Positions 15,396-25,442 are shown, numbered from the stretch's first letter. The stretch is DNA of 64,000 bases from Flavobacterium circumlabens (GCF_004345565.1 NZ_SLWA01000005.1:206398-270397), one strand, 5' to 3'. The notes: generated by a model not told the origin, from the letters alone. Translations and numbers: made by a program.

Positions 15396-17813
15396 CTAAA
15401 ACATTCCGCCACCGTCTTTATTAGTGTTGTCTTCTCTTTGTTTACGCTGCAGTTTTTTGATTTTTCCTCCTCCAAAGTTATAGGTTAAACCTAAATATAC
15501 AGTCTGGCTCTCCCATGTAAACTGTCCTGCCTGAGGATAAGGATACATTGTATCGAAAGCATATTTCATCGTATTGAATACGTCATTGAAACGTACACTG
15601 ATATTCATCTTGTTGTCTAACAGTGTATAACGTGAACCTATGTCCATTTTGTACATTTCATGACTATTATTTTGAAGTCCGTCGCTTGGCCCTTTGTAAA
15701 ACCCGAATAACAGGAAGCTTAAACGTTTGTTCACTTTAAAATTGGAGTTCATACGAGCGTTGAAAGCCGATACAGTAATTTTTCTTTCGATCGGATTACT
15801 CATTTTGCTCGGTCTGTCATATAAAAACAAAATCCCTTGCTGATTAATACTCGAGAAATCAATAGATGGAGAGATGTCCCACCATTTTGTAATTTTATAA
15901 TTAAAAGAAGCTTCAAATCCATAAGCGGTGTTGCTGTCGTAGTTGGTAAAAGACATAATCTGTTTTTTACCAGTCAGGTCGGCCACATCAGGATATAAAA
16001 TTCTGCTGATCTGATCATTGATTTGTCTTACAAATACTCCGGCAGTAAAACTTCCTTTTTCTAATGTTTTGGTATAATTTACTTCAACTGAATTCGTAAA
16101 CTGAGGTCTCAGTTCAGGATTTCCAAGTGAAGTTACCAAAGGAGTAGAGAATTCACGAATAGGCTTTGTCTGCTCTAAACTTGGTCGATCTACACGACGG
16201 CTGTAACTAAGCTGTAAAGTATTTTTCTCATTTAGGTTGTACGTCAAATAAGCAGAAGGATACAGCGTAATGTAATCATCATCAAATTTTTTCTGGCCGT
16301 AATTCAGATTGGCAGCCACTTTATAACTTTCAAAACGGGCTCCTACCTGATAACTGAATTTTTTATACTTCTGTCCGAAAGTTACATAAGCAGAGTAAAT
16401 ATCGGTATCATAGGTATAGTTTGATATTTGATCTTTTGCCGCAACAACGGGATTTCCAGTTGCATAATCATTGCCTGTTCTGGTAATTCTGGCTTCGGCA
16501 CCAGCTTCAAGGGTTGATTTTTCGCTTAATGGATTCACATAATCAATATTCATGGTGCTTAACTGACGATCGCTTTTAATCAAATCGTTGTAAATTATGT
16601 TTTTCACTGTATTATCGGGAGCTGTCGTTTTAGTATCAAAATTGGCATTTTGAGTTTCTTTGCTATCGCTGTAGTTTCCTTCAAAATCTAAAGTATGACC
16701 CTCTTTTTTGAAAATATGTTTATAAGCTAAATTATACGTTCCTGTTTCTTCAGGTCCTGAATATTTAGATTTTTGAAAGATATTTTTAATGTCCGGATCC
16801 CCATTGTTATAATCAATGTCAGTATCTACAAATCCTTTTCCGGTCGATTTATTCTGATTCGTGTAAAAAGACAAAGTATTGTGATCGTTGATCAGGAAAT
16901 CCATACCAATCTTGTAGAGGTAAGAATCATTCTCATTTTTAATGTCCAGATCCTGTACAATATTCTCATCAAATCTTCGGATCAGACCATCATTAAAATA
17001 AGTTCCGAAGTTTTGTCCCAAATTCCCAAAAAAGTTCACTTTTCCGGTTTTATAATTCAAATCCAATGACTGATTGTATTTGGCCGTTTCACCAAAAGTA
17101 ATACCACCACTATAACTTCCGTTGAAGCCTGTATTAGCATTTTTATGCAAAATGATGTTGATAATTCCGGACATTCCTTCCGGATTGTACTTGGCACTTG
17201 GATTGGTAATCAGCTCAATTTTTTTGATAGAAGTTGACGGAATCTGTTTTAATAACTGGGCCGGATCAATATTACTGGGTCTTCCGTCAATTAAGACACG
17301 TACATTATCATTTCCGCGAAGCGAAAGTTTTCCGTCCTGGTCAACGTTTACAGAAGGAATATTGTTCATAATGTCAGATGCCGAAGCTCCCGCTGTAGTC
17401 AGGTCTTTTCCTACGGTAACCACTTTACGATCAATTTTTTGTTCTATTGTAGAACGTTCATTTACAATGTTTACGCCTTTTAGCTGTGTAGCTTCTTCTT
17501 CAAGAGCTACTTTGACAATTGCTTCTTTTTTGTTGTCGCTTAAAATAATCGAACCCACATATTTTCTAAATCCAATGTACTGAATTTCGATGGTATAGTT
17601 TTTTAAAGCTAAATTTTTAAAGCTAAAATCACCATTATCATCTGTGTTTAGTCCGGAAACTACCTTTCCGTTGTCTTTGATCGAAACCGTAGCATATGAA
17701 ATTGGAGCATTGTTCGATTTTTCGGTAATTTTTCCGGAGACTTTCCCCGAATTCTGAGCCTGCGCTGTTGCCATTACACCCAGTAATGCGAACAGAAAGA
17801 ATTTTAATTTCAT
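15396..17813 (-). CDS. Outer-membrane beta-barrel protein, TonB-receptor-like, with CarboxypepD_reg domain
   Basis: The signal peptide (about 1-19, ending ATAQA) is followed by a carboxypeptidase-regulatory-like domain (GKVSGKITEKSNNAPISYATV, about 22-105), a plug domain (VDQDGKLSLRGNDNVRVLIDG, about 155-220) and a large barrel. The 805-residue size and plug motifs such as SAKYNPEGMSGIINI match the Bacteroidota outer-membrane beta-barrel family (OMP_b-brl_3 type). It ends in a charged tail (KLQRKQREDN to GGGMF) rather than an aromatic C-terminal residue as the last strand. The ligand is unknown. It is monocistronic. Confidence 0.9.
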   Translation of the reverse strand: MKLKFFLFALLGVMATAQAQNSGKVSGKITEKSNNAPISYATVSIKDNGKVVSGLNTDDNGDFSFKNLALKNYTIEIQYIGFRKYVGSIILSDNKKEAIVKVALEEEATQLKGVNIVNERSTIEQKIDRKVVTVGKDLTTAGASASDIMNNIPSVNVDQDGKLSLRGNDNVRVLIDGRPSNIDPAQLLKQIPSTSIKKIELITNPSAKYNPEGMSGIINIILHKNANTGFNGSYSGGITFGETAKYNQSLDLNYKTGKVNFFGNLGQNFGTYFNDGLIRRFDENIVQDLDIKNENDSYLYKIGMDFLINDHNTLSFYTNQNKSTGKGFVDTDIDYNNGDPDIKNIFQKSKYSGPEETGTYNLAYKHIFKKEGHTLDFEGNYSDSKETQNANFDTKTTAPDNTVKNIIYNDLIKSDRQLSTMNIDYVNPLSEKSTLEAGAEARITRTGNDYATGNPVVAAKDQISNYTYDTDIYSAYVTFGQKYKKFSYQVGARFESYKVAANLNYGQKKFDDDYITLYPSAYLTYNLNEKNTLQLSYSRRVDRPSLEQTKPIREFSTPLVTSLGNPELRPQFTNSVEVNYTKTLEKGSFTAGVFVRQINDQISRILYPDVADLTGKKQIMSFTNYDSNTAYGFEASFNYKITKWWDISPSIDFSSINQQGILFLYDRPSKMSNPIERKITVSAFNARMNSNFKVNKRLSFLLFGFYKGPSDGLQNNSHEMYKMDIGSRYTLLDNKMNISVRFNDVFNTMKYAFDTMYPYPQAGQFTWESQTVYLGLTYNFGGGKIKKLQRKQREDNTNKDGGGMF

Positions 17814-18136
17814 AACGTGGTACTTGATTGATTTGATTTGATTGATGATGATTTGTTTTTAGTTTTTTTAGTTTTTTTTTCTTTTGAAATGAATTCAAAG
17901 TCCCTATTAAGACTCTTTTGTTATCGATATGTTACAAAAAATAAAAAGAAAATTTGCATTTTTTTAAAGACCCGCTGTTTTATAAGAGATTAAGGTTTTG
18001 ATTTTTTGATAATTTTAACAATTGAAATAAAGTGTTTTTTGTGAAATTCTGACTCTTTTCAATAATTTTATATGTTTTTGATTTTCTCTAATTGGTGAAT
18101 AAGCAGTATCTTTGCTCACTTTAAAAATAAGTTTAC
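17814..18136. other. Divergent intergenic region, barrel gene / argS
   Basis: This 323-base AT-rich gap holds the promoters of two divergent genes. A -7-like TATCTTTG is visible at 18107-18114 in front of argS, without a clear -33 box. No small gene or RNA is evident. Confidence 0.5.
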
Positions 18137-19915
18137 ATGTCATTATCACAAATTCTTACACCTTCTATACAAAAAGCAATACAAGCATTATTTGATGTCA
18201 GTGTTGATAAAATTGAGTTTCAGACTACCAGAAAAGAGTTTGAAGGCGATATCACCATGGTACTGTTTCCTTTACTAAAAGTGATTAAAAGTAATCCTGT
18301 TGAGTTAGGAAATAAAATCGGAAATTATCTGGTTGAAAATGTTTCCGAAGTGGCGCGTTTCAACGTCGTATCCGGTTTTTTAAACATTGTGATTGCTGAT
18401 CGTTATTATTTGAATTTCTTTAATGAAATAAAGGACAATGCAAAATTTGGTTATGCAACTCAAAATCCGGAGGAGAAAGCCATTATGGTCGAATATTCTT
18501 CGCCAAATACCAATAAACCTCTACACTTAGGTCACGTTCGTAACAATTTGTTAGGATATTCTGTTGCCGAGATTATTAAGGCTTCGGGTAAAAAAGTATA
18601 TAAAACACAAATCATCAACGATCGTGGAATTCATATCTGTAAATCGATGCTGGCCTGGGAGAAATTAGGAAACGGAGAAACTCCCGAAAGTTCCAATTTA
18701 AAAGGAGATAAATTAGTTGGTAAATATTATGTAGAGTTCGATAAAGCGTATAAAGCTGAAATCTTCCAATTGATGGAATCCGGAAAAACAGAGGAAGAAG
18801 CAAAAAAACAGGCTCCGATTATCATTGAAGCCCAGGATATGCTTAAGAAATGGGAAGCCGGGGATGAAAAAGTGATTACGCTTTGGAAAATGATGAACCA
18901 GTGGGTTTATGATGGTTTTGCTACCACTTACTCTAATCTTGGCGTTGATTTTGACAAATATTATTATGAAAGTAATACCTATTTATTAGGAAAAGATGTA
19001 GTTCAGGTGGGACTTGATAAAGGTGTTTTCGAAAAAGATCCGGACGGTTCAGTCTGGATTGATCTGACAGATGAAGGTCTGGATCGTAAAATTGTACTTC
19101 GTTCAGACGGAACAGCCGTTTATATGACCCAGGATATCGGAACGGCCATTCAGCGTGTAAAAGATATGCCGGATGTTGGCGGAATGGTTTATACCGTTGG
19201 TAACGAGCAGGATTATCACTTTAAAGTTTTATTCTTAATCCTGAAAAAATTAGGTTTTGACTGGGCTTCAAGTTTGTATCATTTATCATACGGAATGGTT
19301 GATTTACCTTCCGGAAAAATGAAAAGCCGCGAAGGAACCGTTGTAGATGCCGATGATTTAATGCAGGATATGACAGCTACGGCAAAACAAATTTCTGAGG
19401 ATTTAGGAAAACTGGACAGTTATTCTGCTGACGAAAAAACCAAATTATACAAAACAATTGGTCTGGGAGCCCTTAAATATTATATTTTAAAGGTAGATCC
19501 GAAGAAACGTATTTTGTTTAATCCGGAAGAATCAGTGGACTTTGCCGGAAATACGGGTCCGTTTATTCAATATACTTATGCAAGAATCCAGTCGATTATT
19601 CGTAAAGCCGATTTCGATTTTTCAAGTAAAACGGATACTACAGCCTTACACGACAAAGAAAAAGAACTAGTCAAACAAATCGAACTTTTCCCGGAAGTAA
19701 TTCAAAATGCTGCTCAGAATCACAGCCCGGCGTTAATTGCTAATTACACTTATGATCTGGTAAAAGAATACAATTCGTTTTATCAGTCCGTACATATTTT
19801 AGGCGAAGTAGATCTTACAAAAAAAATATTCAGAGTTCAGCTTTCTCAAAAAGTGGCTGAAGTTATAAAAGCTGCTTTTACGTTATTAGGAATTGAAGTT
19901 CCGGAGAGAATGTAA
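18137..19915 (+). CDS. argS: Arginyl-tRNA synthetase
   Basis: The 592-residue class I synthetase charges tRNA-Arg. The N-terminal additional domain (about 1-115) is followed by the HIGH-type motif PLHLGHVRNN (HLGH about 130) and a KMSKS-type motif read as SGKMKSREGT (about 393-402). The anticodon-binding helical domain fills the last 130 residues (NTGPFIQYTYARIQSI onward) and the protein ends VPERM. ArgS enzymes often have a degenerate KMSKS, so KMKSR is not an anomaly. A terminator follows within 21 bases. Confidence 0.97.
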   Translation: MSLSQILTPSIQKAIQALFDVSVDKIEFQTTRKEFEGDITMVLFPLLKVIKSNPVELGNKIGNYLVENVSEVARFNVVSGFLNIVIADRYYLNFFNEIKDNAKFGYATQNPEEKAIMVEYSSPNTNKPLHLGHVRNNLLGYSVAEIIKASGKKVYKTQIINDRGIHICKSMLAWEKLGNGETPESSNLKGDKLVGKYYVEFDKAYKAEIFQLMESGKTEEEAKKQAPIIIEAQDMLKKWEAGDEKVITLWKMMNQWVYDGFATTYSNLGVDFDKYYYESNTYLLGKDVVQVGLDKGVFEKDPDGSVWIDLTDEGLDRKIVLRSDGTAVYMTQDIGTAIQRVKDMPDVGGMVYTVGNEQDYHFKVLFLILKKLGFDWASSLYHLSYGMVDLPSGKMKSREGTVVDADDLMQDMTATAKQISEDLGKLDSYSADEKTKLYKTIGLGALKYYILKVDPKKRILFNPEESVDFAGNTGPFIQYTYARIQSIIRKADFDFSSKTDTTALHDKEKELVKQIELFPEVIQNAAQNHSPALIANYTYDLVKEYNSFYQSVHILGEVDLTKKIFRVQLSQKVAEVIKAAFTLLGIEVPERM

Positions 19916-19935
19916 ATTTCAGTAAACAGATTTAG

Positions 19936-19968
19936 AAAAGCCGATAGTGTTCACTATCGGCTTTTTTA
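19936..19968 (+). terminator. Terminator of argS
   Basis: AAAAGCCGATAGTG and CACTATCGGCTTTT pair perfectly with a two-base loop, followed by Ts. Confidence 0.88.
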
Positions 19969-20036
19969 TTGCTTAAACCTTTGAAAAAGTAGGGTTTACG
20001 TTTCCTAAAATAGGCATCCGTAGTATGACTTAATTA

Positions 20037-20067
20037 TTGTTTTTAAAATAAAGTAAGATTATATTTG
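20037..20067 (+). promoter_or_regulatory. Promoter of unknown transcript upstream of susC
   Basis: TTG at 20037-20039 and TATATTTG at 20060-20067 are 20 bases apart, a near-perfect match to the Bacteroidota promoter. The next terminator is at 20295-20326, before susC, so it would yield a transcript of about 250 bases without a full-length gene. Confidence 0.55.
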
Positions 20068-20094
20068 CATATATAAATATATTATATTAATTTT

Positions 20095-20214
20095 CCTACG
20101 TTGTTTAAATGCAAAAGTCAAGAGGTCAGTTTAGGCCAAATTTGTAGCTCAGATACCACAGAAGAGTCATTCTTAAACAATCCATACAAATATCCCACAA
20201 ATGCTGATTTTTAG
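20095..20214 (+). pseudogene. Possible remnant of a SusD-like gene (C-terminal fragment)
   Basis: An open frame without a start codon runs to the TAG at 20212-20214 and ends LNNPYKYPTNADF. Many SusD-like_2 proteins carry a segment of the type VP.R..YPTNE shortly before their C-terminus, so this could be the last decayed piece of a SusD gene. It ends about 20 bases before a sequence that is repeated after the intact susD downstream. The match is short and no search was possible. The promoter in front may have been brought in by the same deletion. Confidence 0.3.
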
Positions 20215-20235
20215 AGATTAGAGATATTCTCCTTA

Positions 20236-20326
20236 TTATTCATTTTTAATTATTTTGAATTAGTACGCTTGTAGTTATTAATAGATATAAGGATAAACCG
20301 TCTGAATAAATTTTGGACGGTTTTTT
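20236..20326 (+). repeat. Direct repeat copy 1 flanking the susCD pair
   Basis: A block of about 35 bases beginning TTATTCATTTTTAA matches 25293-25327 with two mismatches. After a variable middle, both copies end in a terminator with an AAACCGT...ACGGTTT stem. This copy lies 268 bases before susC. Confidence 0.7.
20295..20326 (+). terminator. Terminator within repeat copy 1
   Basis: AAACCGTC and GACGGTTT flank a 13-base loop and are followed by six Ts. It ends a transcript upstream of susC and does not belong to argS, which has its own terminator. Confidence 0.75.
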
Positions 20327-20593
20327 ATTTTTCTGCAAACCATTTAATGAAATTTCAAATGTGACTTATAGCACTTTTTATTCTGAATTTTTCATTTGCT
20401 GTTTTTACTATCCATCAGTCTTGTTAAAACATTGAAATAAATTTAATTATGTAAGATTTTACTCTAAATAATATTTTATAATTGTTTATAAAGTAGTATA
20501 AGGTTTACATTTTATAATGTTAAATATGTAATTATTCTTGTTAAAAATATTTTAATTTAAAAAGTTCGGCCCATAATTTTAAAATTAAAAATC

Positions 20594-23500
20594 ATGAAAC
20601 AAAAATTAAAAGGATTAATGTCCCTGTTTTTCGCGCTTGTTTTGCAATTTACTTTTGCACAGGAAAAAACAGTGACAGGAAAAGTTTCTGACAATGCAGG
20701 AATGCCTTTGCTCGGCGTTAGTGTTTTGGTCAAAGGAACGAAAGCAGGAACTCAAACTGATTTTGATGGGAAATATGCTATTCGGGTAGCATTAAATCAG
20801 GTGTTGGTATTCAGTTACATCGGAATGAAAACTCAGGAAGTACCAGCAAGTACATCAATAATTAATGTTAAATTAATTGACAATGCACAAGAACTGGAAG
20901 GTGTTGTGGTAACGACTGCATTAGGAATTAAAAGAGATCGAAAATCTCTTGGCTATGCGACTCAGGAGGTTAATGGGGAAGATTTGACAAAGGTGAATAC
21001 AGGAAACGTTTCAAATTCAATTGCAGGAAAAGTCGCCGGTATTGAAATTAAAAGAAGTGGTAACATCGGAGGATCAACAAACGTGGTCATACGCGGTTCT
21101 AAATCAATTACCGGAAACAATCAGGCTCTTTGGGTAGTTGATGGTATCCCGTTAAATAATGATAATTCAAATTCAGCTGATCAAAAAATGGGACGTTCCG
21201 GTTTTGATTATGGAAATGCTGCATCAGATATTAACCCGGATGACATTGAAACAATAAACGTACTTAAAGGCGCTGCGGCATCTGCTTTGTACGGTTCAAG
21301 AGCTGGAAATGGTGTTATAATTGTTACCACTAAAAAAGGGAAAAAAGGAAAAGGGCTTGGGATTTCTTTTAGTTCGGGTATCTCAACGGGTACTGCCGAC
21401 AAAAAAACGCTTCCTCAGTATCAAAAACAATATGGAGGCGGGGACAGTTCTGTATTCAGTTCAAAAGTAGATTTGGGACAAGGGGAATTTCCAACAATAG
21501 TAGCAGAAGATGCATCGTGGGGGCCGGCATTCAATTCCTCTCAGAGAGTCTATAACTGGAATTCCTATTATCCGGAATTAGCTACTTATGGGAAAACATC
21601 ATCTTGGGTAGCTGCTAAAAATGATCCGATCTCATTTTTTAACCATTCTACTACTTATACAAACAATATTGCGATAAGTAATGGGAATGAAAATGGCACT
21701 TTTAGATTTGGTTACACTAATTTCGATCAAACCGGAATCTTGCCTAATAGCTCTATAAAGAAAAACAATTTTAATTTTTCCGGCAGCTATAAAGTAAGCA
21801 GCAAAACAGAAATCGCTGCCACTGCAAATTATATTGCTTCCGGTGGAACCGGATTAAACGATACCGGATATTCAGATAATATCATGGGTAGCTTTAGACA
21901 ATGGTGGCATACTGATGTAGATCTTAAAGAGCAGGAACACGCCTATAAATCAACGGGTAAAAATATTACCTGGAACCCAAGATCTACAACAAATACAACT
22001 CCTCTGTATTGGGACAACCCTTACTTTGGCCGTTATGAGAATTACAACAATTTTAGCAGGGATCGTTTCTTTGGTAATTTTACCATTAACACTGAAATTA
22101 CAAACTGGTTTTCTGTAACAGGAAGAGGAGCAGTAGATACCTATGCAGAAACTCAGGAAGAAAGAGTAGCGGTAGGATCGGGTGTAGACAGCAATATTTC
22201 AGGGTATTCCAGATATGATAAGAGATTCAGAGAAATTAATCTTGACTTATTATTAAACTTTAAGGCCAAAATTGCAGAAGACTTTAACTTTAGAGGTTTA
22301 CTTGGGGCGTCAAGCAGAAGAAGCCGCCTCAGTTCTATACGTGCATCAACAAATGGAGGTTTGTTAATTCCAAAAATGTATGCGCTTTCTAATTCCGTTA
22401 GCGGCATAGAAAATCCAAGGGAATTTTTAGATGAACGTGGCGTCAATAGTGCCTATGCAAGTGCCTCTTTCGATTACAAGGAAACTTTTTTCATTGAAGG
22501 AACTTTTAGAATTGATGAATCATCTACGTTGCCTGCAAAAGAGTCGAAATACAATTATCCGTCTGTTACAGGAACTTATATTTTCAGTAAACATTTGAAT
22601 TTACCGTGGTTAGAATTTGGTAAGTTACGGGTTAATTTTGCTCAAACGGGAAATGATGCCGAGGTTCATGTAATTAGTCCGGTTTACACCAAAGGAACTA
22701 ATTTTAATGATAATCCAATATTTTCCAATGAAAATATTCGTAAAAATCCCAACTTAAAATCGGAAACTATTGAGGGGCAGGAAGCCGGAATTGAATTGCA
22801 ATTCTTCAAGCGAAGAATTGGTCTTGAAGCTTCTGTTTATAAAAGTACGACTAAAGACCTGATTATGGATATCACTACAGGTTCCGAAACGGGATATAGC
22901 GGAACAACAACAAATGCCGGAAAACTTACGAATAAAGGTGTAGAATTGACGCTTACGTTAGTTCCTGTAAAGACACAAAATTTCTCCTGGACTTCAAAAA
23001 TCAACTGGAATAAAAATGATAGTAAGGTTGTCTCCTTAGCTGATGGCCTTCAGCAAGTAGTTATTGGTACATTTAATCAGGGAACAAGCTTAAATGCTAT
23101 TCCGGGCCAGCCACTTGGCGTAATCAAAGGTTCCGGGTACAAATATTTAAATGGAGAAAGAGTGGTATTGCCAAATGGAAACTACGATAGAGTGAGTAAC
23201 GTTGCTATTGGAAATGTAACTCCGGACTGGACAGGTGGTATCAATAATATTTTTAATTACAAAAGATTAACTTTTAGTTTTTTAATTGATATTAAAAAAG
23301 GAGGAGATGTCTTCTCATTAGATCAGGCATATGGGCAAGCCAACGGTCTTTATCAAAATACTGTCGGAACAAATGATTTAGGGAATCCAATCCGTAATAA
23401 ACTTACTGATGCAAGGCCAGGCGGACAAATCTTACCGGCTGTTCAGGCTGATGGTACTCCTAATAATGTGAGAGCGGCGGTTACCACTGATAAAGGGGAA

Positions 23501-23791
23501 TCTAACTTAGGATATAAATCTTTTCCGAATCAGGCCTTTGTATATGATGCTTCCTATGTGAAACTGAGAGAAGTTTCTATTGCCTATCAATTACCACCAA
23601 AGCTTTTAGAGGGCACATTTATGAACAATGTGACTTTTGCTGCAAATGGAAGCAACATATGGATTATTCACAAAAACGTACCATACGCAGACCCTGAGGC
23701 TGGTTTTAGTTCCGGAAATTTCCAGGGATTCCAAACTGGTGTTATGCCATCAGTAAGAGAAATTAGCTTTAGTGTAAAAGTTCAATTCTAA
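20594..23791 (+). CDS. SusC/RagA-family TonB-linked outer-membrane protein
   Basis: The 1065-residue transporter has a signal peptide (about 1-22, ending FTFAQ) and a carboxypeptidase-like domain (VTGKVSDNAGMPLLGVSVLV, about 25-105). The SusC-type plug reads NGEDLTKVNTGNVSNSIAGK and SITGNNQALWVVDGIPLNN, followed by a 22-strand-type barrel ending in aromatic FSVKVQF. It forms the gated channel for an oligomeric nutrient captured by the SusD lipoprotein encoded 12 bases downstream. No glycoside hydrolase, peptidase, sigma/anti-sigma or regulator gene lies next to the pair, so the substrate cannot be inferred. Confidence 0.95.
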   Translation: MKQKLKGLMSLFFALVLQFTFAQEKTVTGKVSDNAGMPLLGVSVLVKGTKAGTQTDFDGKYAIRVALNQVLVFSYIGMKTQEVPASTSIINVKLIDNAQELEGVVVTTALGIKRDRKSLGYATQEVNGEDLTKVNTGNVSNSIAGKVAGIEIKRSGNIGGSTNVVIRGSKSITGNNQALWVVDGIPLNNDNSNSADQKMGRSGFDYGNAASDINPDDIETINVLKGAAASALYGSRAGNGVIIVTTKKGKKGKGLGISFSSGISTGTADKKTLPQYQKQYGGGDSSVFSSKVDLGQGEFPTIVAEDASWGPAFNSSQRVYNWNSYYPELATYGKTSSWVAAKNDPISFFNHSTTYTNNIAISNGNENGTFRFGYTNFDQTGILPNSSIKKNNFNFSGSYKVSSKTEIAATANYIASGGTGLNDTGYSDNIMGSFRQWWHTDVDLKEQEHAYKSTGKNITWNPRSTTNTTPLYWDNPYFGRYENYNNFSRDRFFGNFTINTEITNWFSVTGRGAVDTYAETQEERVAVGSGVDSNISGYSRYDKRFREINLDLLLNFKAKIAEDFNFRGLLGASSRRSRLSSIRASTNGGLLIPKMYALSNSVSGIENPREFLDERGVNSAYASASFDYKETFFIEGTFRIDESSTLPAKESKYNYPSVTGTYIFSKHLNLPWLEFGKLRVNFAQTGNDAEVHVISPVYTKGTNFNDNPIFSNENIRKNPNLKSETIEGQEAGIELQFFKRRIGLEASVYKSTTKDLIMDITTGSETGYSGTTTNAGKLTNKGVELTLTLVPVKTQNFSWTSKINWNKNDSKVVSLADGLQQVVIGTFNQGTSLNAIPGQPLGVIKGSGYKYLNGERVVLPNGNYDRVSNVAIGNVTPDWTGGINNIFNYKRLTFSFLIDIKKGGDVFSLDQAYGQANGLYQNTVGTNDLGNPIRNKLTDARPGGQILPAVQADGTPNNVRAAVTTDKGESNLGYKSFPNQAFVYDASYVKLREVSIAYQLPPKLLEGTFMNNVTFAANGSNIWIIHKNVPYADPEAGFSSGNFQGFQTGVMPSVREISFSVKVQF

Positions 23792-23803
23792 AAAATCAAA
23801 AAA

Positions 23804-25258
23804 ATGAAAAAATTAAAATACTCTATATTTTTTGAAATCCTGGGAGTAAGTTTAAATTCCTGTGATAATCTCGAGGGTTTAAACGAGGATACTAAAGCAT
23901 ATGTTACACCTGTTCCGGAAGCGCTTATGACTTCTGCACAGGAGCAATATGCTATTTTTTTAAACAATGCATCTGCCAATAGAAATAATTTCAGATTGTA
24001 TGTACAGCAATGGTCAGCGATTGCTTACCCGGATGAATCCAGATATGAGATGGCTGCCCGCTCGTTAGGAAATTCAAACTGGCAATTACTTTACAGGGAT
24101 GTGCTGAAAGACTTAATCGATGCCCAGAATAAAATCGCCAACGCCCCCGTATTAGATGCTAAGGCAATTGCAGTAAAACAAAACAAAATTGCAATTCTTG
24201 AAATTCAGATTGTTCAGGTATTTCAGACTCTGGTGGATCTTTACGGTAATGTGCCTTATTTTGAAGCGGTAAAGCCAGATAACTGGCTGCCAAAATACGA
24301 TGATGGACTTACCATTTACAAAGATTTGGCAACACGCTTAACTAATGCTATAAGCAAATTAAACACTACTCACGAGAGCTTTGGTAAAGCGGATTTAATT
24401 TACGGAGGAGATGTTGCCAAGTGGAAGAAATACGGAAATTCTATTCAAATTAGATTAGGAATGCAATTATCAGATGTAGATGCGGTTCTTGCTAAAACTT
24501 TGGTTGAAAGTGCTTACAATTCGGGTGCAATGACAAGCAATGCTGACAATGCTATTTTTCAATACACGTCTGCTAAACCACATTTCAATCCAAACTACGA
24601 AGATTTTAAAAGTAGGGCAGATTTTGCTATATCGGGCTTATTCGCAGATGTCTTAAATGATCTTAAGGATCCCAGAAGAGATTTCTACTTTGATCCAGCT
24701 TCTAAAAAAGGAGGTGTATACGTGGGTGCACCGTATGGTTTTAAAGCTGATATTGAAACGATCTCTTTATTCAATACGACCTTAAAAGAAATCAATTTCA
24801 AAGGAGATCTTTTTGATTATGCAGAAACATCTTTTTTGTTAGCCGATGCAGCTAACAGAGGATGGGCTGTTGGTCCTACTGCCACGCATTACAATAATGG
24901 TATTACTGCAAGCATGAAATATTGGGGTGTCGCAGATGCAAACGTTGCAGCTTATCTTGCACAACCTAATGTCGCTTTCACTACTGCAATAGGAAGTAAT
25001 GCTAAAGAAAGAATCGCATATCAAATGTGGATTGCATATTACAACAGAGGATTTGAGGCCTGGACAGCATATAGAAGACTTGATTTTCCAAAACTTCAGG
25101 CACCATCTACTGCTGTAGATGCTGCTGAGAAAAAAGTCCCTGTGAGAATGGTTTATTCCCACCTGGCTTCCTCTACAAACGGAGTGAATTATACTGCTGC
25201 TTCAGCTGCAATTGGAGGCGATAAAATGACAACCAAATTATTTTGGGATAAGTATTAG
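23804..25258 (+). CDS. SusD/RagB-family nutrient-binding lipoprotein (SusD-like_2 type)
   Basis: The signal ends in lipobox SLNSC (about Cys22), placing it on the cell surface as the lid of the SusC channel. Helical TPR-like segments follow (YVQQWSAIAYPDESRYEM, VQVFQTLVDLYGNVPYFEAV, about 65-160). The C-terminal part has the SusD-like_2 landmarks RGFEAWTAYRRLDFPKL and, at the end, MTTKLFWDKY. The YPT segment usual before the end reads VRMVYSHLAS here. It forms one transcription unit with susC and ends at a terminator in the second copy of the flanking repeat. Confidence 0.93.
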   Translation: MKKLKYSIFFEILGVSLNSCDNLEGLNEDTKAYVTPVPEALMTSAQEQYAIFLNNASANRNNFRLYVQQWSAIAYPDESRYEMAARSLGNSNWQLLYRDVLKDLIDAQNKIANAPVLDAKAIAVKQNKIAILEIQIVQVFQTLVDLYGNVPYFEAVKPDNWLPKYDDGLTIYKDLATRLTNAISKLNTTHESFGKADLIYGGDVAKWKKYGNSIQIRLGMQLSDVDAVLAKTLVESAYNSGAMTSNADNAIFQYTSAKPHFNPNYEDFKSRADFAISGLFADVLNDLKDPRRDFYFDPASKKGGVYVGAPYGFKADIETISLFNTTLKEINFKGDLFDYAETSFLLADAANRGWAVGPTATHYNNGITASMKYWGVADANVAAYLAQPNVAFTTAIGSNAKERIAYQMWIAYYNRGFEAWTAYRRLDFPKLQAPSTAVDAAEKKVPVRMVYSHLASSTNGVNYTAASAAIGGDKMTTKLFWDKY

Positions 25259-25292
25259 AATCAAAATAGATTCTAATCATACAATAAACCCT

Positions 25293-25382
25293 TTATTCAT
25301 TTTTAACTATTTTGAATTAGTAAGCTTTTAGTATAACTGAAAAAGGGGAAACCGTTTAAATTAATTTTTAAACGGTTTTTTG
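25293..25382 (+). repeat. Direct repeat copy 2 flanking the susCD pair
   Basis: This is the counterpart of 20236-20326. It begins 35 bases after the susD stop and ends in the susCD terminator. The conserved part is the leading 35 bases and the terminator stem; the middle has diverged. Confidence 0.7.
25349..25382 (+). terminator. Terminator of susCD
   Basis: AAACCGTTTAAA and TTTAAACGGTTT are perfect arms around a six-base loop, followed by Ts. Confidence 0.85.
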
Positions 25383-25389
25383 TTTATAA

Positions 25390-25423
25390 AAAAAGCCAAT
25401 AGTCCTGAAACTATCGGCTTTTT
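25390..25423 (-). terminator. Terminator of the DUF6607 gene
   Basis: AAAAAGCCAATAGT and ACTATCGGCTTTTT face each other. The one mismatch on the plus strand becomes a G-U pair in minus-strand RNA, so the hairpin serves the minus-strand gene whose stop is 20 bases away. Confidence 0.75.
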
Positions 25424-25442
25424 ACAACTAACACAAACATTT

